Below, one piece after another: positions 19,956 to 28,700 of a stretch of 64,000 nt of DNA; position 1 is the first letter of the stretch; every line of letters starts with the position of its first letter. The notes under the pieces are model-generated. The model was given only the letters and a program-made list of their open reading frames with translations, was not told where the DNA came from and did no database searches. Location: assembly GCA_001936135.1 (NCBI GenBank), contig CP012813.1, positions 1,178,001 to 1,242,000 of the forward strand. The letters are read 5' to 3'. The stretch comes from Saccharomycopsis fibuligera x Saccharomycopsis cf. fibuligera (taxonomy: Eukaryota > Ascomycota > Saccharomycetes > Ascoideales > Saccharomycopsidaceae). The position numbers and the translations under genes were made by a program.

Positions 19956-22874
19956 ATGAATATTTTGAACGACTGGTTTACGAAATTGGAAGACTTGAGT
20001 AGTCTCGATGATAAGATTGCCTTGCTTCAATCAGAGCAACAACAGCAGAGGCAACAATCCACCAACGCAGGACTTGATAGTGTCCAGAATGAGAATCAAA
20101 AACAATTAGTTGAGCAGCAGCGGTTTAAGCTGGAAATTGAAGCATTGATTAGCAATGTTGACGCCGCAAGTAGTGTTGCTGAGCTCAATGTGGTCAAAAA
20201 CAGCAATACAGAGTTGATTGATAAATGCGGTATCATTAGCCATATTAACCAGAAGATTGAATTGATTAAGCTCAAGTCGTTCATTGCCAAAAATCAAGAA
20301 TTGCTAGCTAAGATTAAATCTTTAAGCATTGACGAAAATGACCAATTCAATAAAAGTTTCTACTACGAATCAGATATTGATGTGTTTGTAAAAACCCTAT
20401 TGAAAATTCTCGAGCTCGTTGACGAAGCACGTAAAGATCAAATTCAAGCAAATGTGGATGATCTATCAGCAAATTTATTCACGGCACTCAATGAGAAAAT
20501 CTTGGAGCTCAAATCGATATTTATAAAAGCATTGAAAAGGTTGGTAGAGGAGTCGAACTGGATAGAAGCGCAAAGCACCCCATTACCAAACATTAGCGAA
20601 ATCATTAACTGTTCAGCCAACTTGAACTACTTACAAAACATTCACATAATTAGCAGTCACTTCTCTCACACGAATACCAATAGCAAAAATCAGGACAGCA
20701 AGTTGAAAACCTTGTTGGGCTCAAAGGATAAAAGTTTGCCAGAACTTTGGTCAGTAGAGCTATTAGCTCAGCCAATAATAACTAAATTTATTTTCCATTT
20801 CTATGGAAAGAATCTAACTAACAAATTGAACCAACCAGAATTAGCAATTGAATATTTTTTGAATTACTTACAAGATCCGCAATTTTTGCGCAAAATAGGG
20901 GTGAATTTTGCCACTGTTTTACAAACGTCAAACAATGGCCTAAATAGCAAGATCCAAGAAGCAGTGACTTTGGCAGGGACCGACAATGCCCCAGTGTTAG
21001 TGAATGGTCAGCAATCAATAGTAATTGAGTTTGTGAAGGTTTTCAACAAGTTTTTGAAAATCAAGTTTTTGAACGATTTGAAATCAAACAAGAATTCATA
21101 TTTCAATCCCAAGTCAAGATTATTCACTAATCTTATTTACCAGTTGAACAAATACGACTCCAAAATCTATGATCTTTTTTATTACGAGGACAACAAGCTA
21201 ATTTTAGAAGTGCTTTTGAATAATAGTAATTGGGCCAGTTGGGTAGAATTGGAAAAAAACCATTTGATTACAAATTTTAATAATAAGTTTCCTTCAAATT
21301 CAGTGATCAGCAATTTGAATAATGAGTCAGCGCCATATAATGAAGAATCAGTAATGAGTGAAGAAATCTTTACTGTTGATTTCAACATTGTCAAATCAAA
21401 TTATTTGAAACCTACAAAGATCGCAGTGAATTTCTTGAACTTGTTGAGAAATTTGATTGAGTTGATTATTAGCTTAAAGATTCCATTGGTTTTGAAGTCG
21501 AAACTTTTGTTCGAGTTGATTTTCCAATTATTGGATCTATATCGCCAGAAATTCCATTTTTTGTTGAAAAATTCCAGAATTGTTAACACTAATAGTAACA
21601 ATTACTTGAACAGTTTAATCAATGAGTCGTTGATTTCATTTAGTAAAAAGAACAAAGATGAGCAAGGGGCTAAAAAAGCGTCAGCAACTGCGGCGGTCAA
21701 TGAAGAAGATGGTGATATTTTGAATGAAATTAAGACATTGAGCAAAATATACTGTTCAGTGAAATATATCATTGTAAAGCTACAAACATATAATCAAAAC
21801 ACCGAATTTATCAAAATCTATGAATTCTTGAAGAATAATTTACATAATGAAGATCAATATTTCAATCTGCTTTTGCGAGAATTGGATTTGAACAAACAAC
21901 AGCTTGCATTGGTGGTGAATAATAATTTTAATGCGATTTTTCAAGTGAAAATCGATGAATTTGGTCATATTATTCACGAGGTGTTGAATACGTTGAACAA
22001 TTTTTTGAGAAAATCGTTAAAGATATACTTGAGAAATTACTTAAATTTGACCAATTATTGGAACGCTACAGATGACAATGGTATTTTGAGCGAAAATGAT
22101 AAGTCCAGTGATTTAGGAGATGAAGATATAGATGGATGGGGTTTTGATGATGCTGATTTGGGCGAAGGCGATGATGTCAAAGGAAAAATTGCGGAAAAGC
22201 AAAGTACTACAGAGACTGCAATCGCGAACAATACAAACATCAAGCAAGTAATTTTCAAACAAGTCACCAGCTTTGAAGATTTGATAAATTACGGGTTTGT
22301 GCTACTGAATAACCAATTATTGAAACTTCAGCTTACCAAAGAGTTAAGGAATCCAATGAATATCTTAGTTAGTCAACTAAGATACCTTAAAACCTGTTTT
22401 GGACCTCAATATCTAAATACTTTGGGAGATTATAAAATCGTGGAGAGTCAACTTTTGCAAAACTTGTACTATTACTTCCATTCTTATATAATCAAGATTA
22501 ACAAGTTTACGTTACACGGTGCTACGCAATTGAAATTTGATTATTTGATCATTTTGCAAAAAATTCTCAAACTCATGAATAATAGTAGCAACAAAAATAA
22601 TCAAGCGACTGAGGAAGTGGTGAATTATATGAATTATGAAAGCGTTCAAGAACAGCAATATTTGAGTAAAGTGTTGGATTGCTGTAATGTGTTGATGATA
22701 ACTTCTGCCAACTTGAACCGGCTGTCTTATGGCAATGGCGGTTCTAACTCAGCGGTGGAGTTCAACAAATTTAGAAATTTGCAGGATTTTGACCAATTAA
22801 GACAATGGCTTAAGGTGACCAGCTTGAGTAATGATGAGATTTACGATTTGGTGAGTCGGATTATATATCAGTAG
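19956..22874 (+). CDS. DSL1: probable Dsl1-type ER vesicle-tethering subunit
   Basis: A 972-residue, Leu/Asn/Lys-rich, mostly helical protein with no membrane segment. It opens with MNILNDWFTKLEDLSSLDDKIALLQ and a coiled-coil-like N-terminal third. Near residues 726-734 there is an isolated acidic segment, DIDGWGFDDADLGEGDD, between helical regions. Dsl1/ZW10 proteins carry such an acidic Trp loop, which binds COPI coat in yeast Dsl1. The C-terminus ends in a helical block (LRQWLKVTSLSNDEIYDLVSRIIY). Dsl1 with Tip20 and Sec39 tethers Golgi-derived COPI vesicles to ER SNAREs. Yeast Dsl1 is 754 residues, so this is longer. The family call rests on architecture and the acidic Trp motif. Another CATCHR-type tether (Tip20, exocyst) is the main alternative. 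Confidence 0.5.
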   Translation: MNILNDWFTKLEDLSSLDDKIALLQSEQQQQRQQSTNAGLDSVQNENQKQLVEQQRFKLEIEALISNVDAASSVAELNVVKNSNTELIDKCGIISHINQKIELIKLKSFIAKNQELLAKIKSLSIDENDQFNKSFYYESDIDVFVKTLLKILELVDEARKDQIQANVDDLSANLFTALNEKILELKSIFIKALKRLVEESNWIEAQSTPLPNISEIINCSANLNYLQNIHIISSHFSHTNTNSKNQDSKLKTLLGSKDKSLPELWSVELLAQPIITKFIFHFYGKNLTNKLNQPELAIEYFLNYLQDPQFLRKIGVNFATVLQTSNNGLNSKIQEAVTLAGTDNAPVLVNGQQSIVIEFVKVFNKFLKIKFLNDLKSNKNSYFNPKSRLFTNLIYQLNKYDSKIYDLFYYEDNKLILEVLLNNSNWASWVELEKNHLITNFNNKFPSNSVISNLNNESAPYNEESVMSEEIFTVDFNIVKSNYLKPTKIAVNFLNLLRNLIELIISLKIPLVLKSKLLFELIFQLLDLYRQKFHFLLKNSRIVNTNSNNYLNSLINESLISFSKKNKDEQGAKKASATAAVNEEDGDILNEIKTLSKIYCSVKYIIVKLQTYNQNTEFIKIYEFLKNNLHNEDQYFNLLLRELDLNKQQLALVVNNNFNAIFQVKIDEFGHIIHEVLNTLNNFLRKSLKIYLRNYLNLTNYWNATDDNGILSENDKSSDLGDEDIDGWGFDDADLGEGDDVKGKIAEKQSTTETAIANNTNIKQVIFKQVTSFEDLINYGFVLLNNQLLKLQLTKELRNPMNILVSQLRYLKTCFGPQYLNTLGDYKIVESQLLQNLYYYFHSYIIKINKFTLHGATQLKFDYLIILQKILKLMNNSSNKNNQATEEVVNYMNYESVQEQQYLSKVLDCCNVLMITSANLNRLSYGNGGSNSAVEFNKFRNLQDFDQLRQWLKVTSLSNDEIYDLVSRIIYQ

Positions 22875-23316
22875 TAAGTAACAATGCTTTACTGGTTACA
22901 TTAGGCTTAAATGCGGAAATCGAACGAATGATACAAACAATTAGCATGATTTCGTAGTTTCTTTTCATTTCATTTTATTTTGATTCTAAGCGAATGAGAT
23001 TATATGTCAATGCTCATTTCTTGCAATAACTCGTATGCTTAAAGTTGCATTACCGAAATAGGAAACGTGTCGTTTGAGAAGAACCACAAGATCAGGACCC
23101 TGTAAATGTATTTTCGCCATTTCTTCATGTGCTTATGTCCAGCTTCATTGAACAGTTTTGTAGCGCTTTGTGTATTCTTGTGTCTTGTAAAGTTTGTTTA
23201 TATCAACTCATCAGGTCTCTCCAAGGAGCTTGCTATTTCATCAGTGGGCATTTCGCTGATCTGCGGCTGAGACCGATGCGCTTACGCTTGCAACGTCCGA
23301 TCGCTGATTTCCACTA

Positions 23317-23340
23317 GAGAGAAAACGAACGTTTTCTCTC
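23317..23340. repeat. 24-bp palindrome (11-bp arms, 2-nt centre)
   Basis: GAGAGAAAACG (23317-23327), centre AA, and CGTTTTCTCTC (23330-23340) are exact reverse complements. It lies 276 bp upstream of the VanZ-like start codon. Confidence 0.88.
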
Positions 23341-23540
23341 ACAACAAAAAATATTTTTTTATTTTTCCTCTGCACAAACAAACAACAGACAACAAATCTA
23401 CTTGCACTGTGCCACTGTACGACCAGAGTCATACACAGACCACAGATCACTGCCAACAGACAACAGCTAAGCTGAGATCCACTCGGCCTGACGCATTGCT
23501 TCAACATAAACGTCGACTGATAAAGCATAAAAGATCCAAG

Positions 23541-23570
23541 ATCCAAGGTCCGAGATCCAAGATCTAAGAT
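23541..23570 (+). repeat. degenerate AGATCCA tandem repeat
   Basis: About four to five 7-9 bp units (AGATCCA, AGATCCA, AGGTCCG, AGATCCA, AGATCTA) in the probable leader or promoter of the VanZ-like gene. Confidence 0.7.
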
Positions 23571-23615
23571 AACATAAAGTACAAAAGACAGAATAGAATA
23601 TAGAATGTCATCAAT

Positions 23616-24385
23616 ATGAGGTTCAGAAAGTCTATGATAATAGGTATGTACTACTCATCTGCTACTGCTGCCGCCGCCTCCTGTTCAGACAGAAACTAAC
23701 ACCAATAGTATTGATAATTGCTTCGATAATAGCCCTGTACTTGGGATTGGCCAACATCACCGTCAAGTTTGACAAGTTTGTCCACTACTCTGTCTTCTAC
23801 CTAATGACTCTAATCTTCTACCACTGCTTCGACACCAAAAACGTCAGCCAGCTCAAACTTCTCACATTCACCATCTGTACGCTATGTGGCGGTATTGGAT
23901 CCGAGTTTGTTCAAAGCATCTTGCCGTACCGCACGTTTGACTACAAGGATATTCTGATGAATGTGCTTGGGTCGCTATCGGCGCTTGCGACCAGTGAAGT
24001 TTATGCTCGCTATATGGTGCGCAGAAGAAGATTGAAGCGGTTGGAGATTATCAAGAGCATTGGCGACGAGGCAGAAACCTTGGCAGAGACGATAAATCAA
24101 AGCCGTAATAGCGGCAGCTATAGCTATAGCTATGATAGCAGTACCGGCAGCAACCGTACCAGTATGAGTGGACCTTACTATGAGGAAGACGACACCAATA
24201 GCAATAACTACAGCGACTATTTTAGTGAAGATCTAGAGAGCGGCATGGGTGGTGCTGCTGGTAGTGGTAGTGGTAGTGGTAGTGGCAGTGCTGGGAGAGG
24301 GAGAAGAAACACCACGAGTATAGAGTTGAAAAACGTTGCCCCGATTGCGTTGAACCAGCTAGAAGACGAAGTTACGTACGAATGA
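23616..24385 (+). CDS. VanZ-like membrane protein, spliced: join 23616-23643 and 23709-24385
   Basis: The uninterrupted frame at 23711 begins with TTG. An upstream ATG at 23616 (MRFRKSMII) is followed by GTATGT at 23644, a CTAAC branch at 23696-23700 and acceptor TAG at 23706-23708. Removing this 65-nt intron joins G to TA as GTA, in frame, giving a 234-residue protein starting MRFRKSMIIVLIIASIIALYLG. The VanZ-like part has about four membrane segments with KFDKFVHYSVFY, then SEFVQSILPYRTFDYKDILMNVLG, matching the family pattern E-x-x-Q...R-x-F-D-x-x-D...N-x-x-G. The C-terminal third is Ser/Gly/Asn-rich and probably cytosolic. The function of fungal VanZ-like proteins is unknown to me. No signal peptide beyond the first membrane segment. 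Confidence 0.8.
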
Positions 24386-24851
24386 ATCATTGACTATTGT
24401 TTTTTGTTACCCCATGGATTATAATGTTTTGAAGTTTTGAAGTTTTTGTTACTTGTTATTTGTTTTTGTTGATGTTTTTTTTTTTTTTTTTTTTTTTTTT
24501 TTCTTTTTTGTTTCTGATATATATTTGTTTTACTGTTCTACTGTTTCTGTCAAACTTACCTTACTGTTTTAATACCTAATATCCTTTCTTTTGAAGACAC
24601 TTTTCTCTTGTTTCCTGTGAGATGATACAATATAGTCGTCGTTGTCCTCAATGTCGTTACTGTAATTATGATAAGTACAGCGCATCGCACTGCGTTTGCA
24701 GCCCTGGTGCAGCGAAATCCGAAACAAAAGCAAAACAGCAAATGAACACTGCCATACTCAAACGATTGCATATTCAAGCCATAGTATACTCAGACGATAG
24801 TATACTCAGACGATAGTATACACTAACAGTAAACTCAATTGGACCACCATC
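24386..24851. other. intergenic: upstream of SVP26
   Basis: Contains a long T tract (about 24475-24502) and 16-bp tandem units at 24781-24820 just before the SVP26 start. No gene seen. Confidence 0.6.
24781..24820 (+). repeat. 16-bp tandem repeat (2.5 copies) in the SVP26 leader
   Basis: ATAGTATACTCAGACG occurs exactly at 24781-24796 and 24797-24812, then ATAGTATA at 24813-24820. It lies 30-70 bp before the SVP26 ATG. Confidence 0.9.
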
Positions 24852-25502
24852 ATGATATTATACTTGCTATCCCTCGTCGGCATTCTTTCCGGCTTCATCT
24901 GCCTTACATTGGCTATCGCCAGCGGGCTCTACTACTTGTCCGAGCTAGTCGAAGAGCACGCCGAGTTCACCAAAAGAACCCTCGTGAAGCTGATCTACAC
25001 CATCATTGCCATCCTCATATTGCTCTGGCTCTTTGAAGGGTTCCCATTCAAGATAATATTGTTTTCTGTGTGTCTCAATTTGCTCTATTTGAAAACATTG
25101 TCCAAGTTTCCCTACTTGAAGATCGATAACCCCGATTTCATCCTCCTGGGGATCCTCACTTTCCTCAACCATTACTTTTGGTTCAGCCATTTCAACAACT
25201 TGTCATTTGATCGTCATAGCCACAGAGTGGTGCCTTCATTCAGCGAAATTTCCAGCTTTTTCGGCATCTGCGTTTGGCTTATTCCCTTCGCGTTGTTCAT
25301 TTCGCTTTCAGCAGGAGAAAATTTGCTTCCTAGCAATAACAATGAGGTGGATGGCCGCAATACAACTTCCATCACTCTTGACACCAACGAGATTGCCAAC
25401 TCCAAGTTCACCAGACGCAGCAAAGGGTTGATCAAGGAGGTGATAAACAATATCAGAACCGCGGTGTTCCGACAGGAAAGAGACAGAAGAGGCATTCTAT
25501 AG
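24852..25502 (+). CDS. SVP26: SVP26/TEX261-family COPII cargo adaptor
   Basis: A 216-residue protein with about four membrane spans. The N-terminal motif SGFICLTLAIASGLYYLSELVEEH, the FEGFPFK segment, LNHYFWF and FFGICVWLIPFALFISLSAGENLLP are hallmarks of Svp26/TEX261. The C-terminal cytosolic tail is basic (FTRRSKGLIKEVINNIR). Svp26 cycles between ER and early Golgi and helps load glycosyltransferases such as Ktr3 and Mnn2 into COPII vesicles. The length fits the family (yeast 228). Two CTG codons, residues 47 and 99, align with Ala and Ser in the yeast protein as I remember it, which supports CTG being read as Ser. Confidence 0.94.
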   Translation: MILYLLSLVGILSGFICLTLAIASGLYYLSELVEEHAEFTKRTLVKLIYTIIAILILLWLFEGFPFKIILFSVCLNLLYLKTLSKFPYLKIDNPDFILLGILTFLNHYFWFSHFNNLSFDRHSHRVVPSFSEISSFFGICVWLIPFALFISLSAGENLLPSNNNEVDGRNTTSITLDTNEIANSKFTRRSKGLIKEVINNIRTAVFRQERDRRGIL

Positions 25503-25793
25503 GACTGTGGCTAGACTGAAATGTGTATATTATAACGAATATATGTACGAGTGTATGACCGTTTGTGTTTATCAATTGCGTGTTGTATCATAAAGTAGTG
25601 TACTACTGTAGTAGTAGTAGTGGTGGTGGTAGTTATACTCGCGGTATGCTTTTACATCACATGACCGTGTTTTAGCCCAATATTTGCCGCTGTCCTCCAC
25701 CATCGCCAGCGCCCCGTCTACAAAGTGTACATTAAGTACAACAGATCCAACATCCAACATTCAGCATCCAATATCCAACTGTAATTGCTCTAG
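25503..25793. other. intergenic: upstream of the RGD2-like gene
   Basis: 291 bp with a GTAGTAGTAGT/GGTGGT run near 25610-25630, a TCACATGAC box at 25656-25664, and degenerate ATCCAAC repeats (25744-25780) just before the start. Confidence 0.6.
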
Positions 25794-28700
25794 ATGCCTT
25801 CAACAGCACCCACAATGCACATCGCCAACGTCTTCTGGAGCCCCGATCACGACTACGGCGCCCAAGTCGCCAATTTATTGCTGCGCATCGACACTTCCGT
25901 CAAACAGCTTGGCCAAACCATCGTCTACATTGACAGAGTCAAGCAAACTCAAATCACCAGCTCCAAGACCATCAACGATGTAGTGGAATCTTCATACTCA
26001 AATAACAATGGCTTCAACAATAACGATACGATACTAACGGATCCACTTCTCATTAATTCTCCCAGCTTCGACAACGACCAGTCCCTGTCCTTGATTCACC
26101 AGAAGTTGGGGTTGTCCACTTCCTCCGACGAGCATAAGGAAAAGCCCCTGCCCAAGGTTAGATCGCTTGCCGCCAACTATGAACTCCACTTGGACCACTT
26201 ATCTGACGTCTCGTATTCTCGAGAATCCCTCTCTACTCAAATTGACGCAAAAATTCTAGCGGAAATCTCCGAGTTTAGAGACTTGTACCAAGGGTTTCAT
26301 AGAGGTGCTTCCAGAGACTTGAATGACTATTTGCATGAATATAACAAGCTTTTGAAAACTACCGCCAACCATCAAGCTGAGTATTCCAACAGGTGCAAAA
26401 GCTTGGAAGATTTCCATGACGAAGCTGCGGCGCTGGCTACGGTGTCAGCAAATGGTAGGACATCATCAATGGCAGCGGCGTTGGAAGGCTCACCGTTGGC
26501 GAAAAATAGAACCTTAAAGCCACTGACTTCGTTTCACCAACGATCTTTTAGTAATTCTAGCGCTAGATCAAGTGTCCTGGGTAGCCCAAAAGCAGCAACA
26601 GCAAATAATAACAATTTGCAAGCGTCGCCGTTGAGAACGCTAACTAGAACAATATCTAATGCCATGAGTCGACAAAATTCAGATGATGAGTCTGATGATG
26701 ATGCAAATGGTAAAGATGAGGATAATGACAATGATGACGATGATTTTGATGACGCTTATGTCAGTTCGGATGATGATGCTGCATTCAATGACGATCCGGA
26801 TCATTTCTTGAACCAATTAGAATTCCCAATGAGGATTGGTGCCTCCAATTTCCGTAATCTTGATGACTTGCAAGCATTTGTTACAAGATTGTACAATGAT
26901 GCTAAAGCGCTAGAGACAAATTTGGTCAATAACAGTGAAAATAAGATTGCAAACAATATCGCTGGCTATTTCTCATCCTTCAATAGCAAGCAAGATAATT
27001 CAGCATCAGCATCAGCATCATTATCGCCAAATGCAAACAAAGAAAGTAACACTGCTACTGTCTTCATTACTAATCATGAATTATCTAATTGGTTGAAATT
27101 GAATAGAAGCAAAACAGAAAACTCCATCAAAAACATTGAAGCCTTTGGACAATCCCTAATCAATAGAAACCTCATCAAGTTATCAGTCTTCAAAAACTCG
27201 CTATTCAAAATCAACAGTAAATTTCAAGTGACTAATGAGAATCAAATAGTAACTTATGAATTCACCAAATTTGCCAAGTTTGTCATGGAGTTCGATTTGG
27301 AAAAACATAATATTTTACAGCAACAAAAGCTACAATATAAGCTACAGAAAAAAGTTATGCGTGAAGAGTTGCGAAATGTCAAGAAGGAGAGAAAACTATG
27401 GGAAGCAAAGAAACATAACAACAACAATCAGAAAGGGAAAGCACATAGTAGAATACCTAGTATTGAAAGTACCACGACCACGACAACAAATAGTACAACA
27501 ACAGCAACTTCCGCTTCCACCAACACTACCCCATTTAACAAGGCCAGCGATTATATCGATGATTTGAAAAAAAATGGCTTTGTTACTCCAAAGAACAGAT
27601 CTCGAGCAAACACAAACACAAGCAACTCGTTAGCGTTGCCTAAATCCACCCCTACTACTGCAAACACCATTACCAATTATTTATCCAACCAGTTTAAATC
27701 ATTAGCAATTTCGGCAAACAGTTCCCCAGAAACTGCCGCTAAGAGAAAAGAAACCATCAAGCAGAATATCCAACTTGCAGAAGAGAATTTCCGCAAAAGT
27801 GTCTCTGCGCTAGATCACTTGAAACGCAACTTTGAATCAAATTTTGATCAATGTTTGATAAGTTTTGAAACTTTTGAGAAAAAGAAAACTCATTTGGTCG
27901 TCAACTCTCTCAATTATTTGAGCTTTTTGTTGATGAAGCAGTCAGAATACGAATTCAAGAAGTTCAGTAGATTGAATTCCATGATTGCTGAATCAAACAA
28001 CGCTAAAGCAATTGAATTGGAATTAGCCACTTTAGTTAAACAAAACTCGATGTTTTATTATTCTCCATTTACTACTTTCAAATTTGAAAAGAATGACATT
28101 GCATATGGGTTTAACGGTGCGGTTGAGCACAAGAATTTAATCAACAGTACAAGTTTATTCGGCACCGATGTGTCATTGTTACCTCTTATGCTTGCTAATT
28201 CTAACGTCACAAATAATTCAAATGACGATTCACAAAACGGTTATTTAGTTTATAGCGTGCCAATATTTTTGAATCAATTTTTGATTAAACTTTATGATAG
28301 TTTTTTGAATAATCATGAAGATAAACTCAACAATGAAATTGGGTCAAACACCAAACAAATCCCAGAATCAACTTTAAATGACCATAACAGCACCGCTACC
28401 GCTACTGCTGCTGCCTCAATTGAATTGGGAAATTTCGCTAGATCTTCATGGGTCCAACCATTCAATATTTTGGAAGCTTATAATGTCAGACAAAAAATTA
28501 TTGACTTATATCAGGATAACCAAGATGAATTGTTTGAACAATTCTCCAATAAAACCAACGAACTAAACTCTTTGAATCATCATGATCACAGTGCTGCTAC
28601 CGTGGGAACTGGCGCAAACGCTGCTGTCAACGCCGCTGCCGAATTCCAACAATCAGTGTTTGAGAAATCGATAAATGAACTATTCGAATCCACCAGCTTG

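Larger units (their letters stand above)
22875..23615. other. intergenic: upstream of the VanZ-like gene
   Basis: 740 bp with a near-perfect 24-bp palindrome at 23317-23340 and degenerate GATCCAA repeats at about 23541-23570. No gene seen. Confidence 0.6.
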
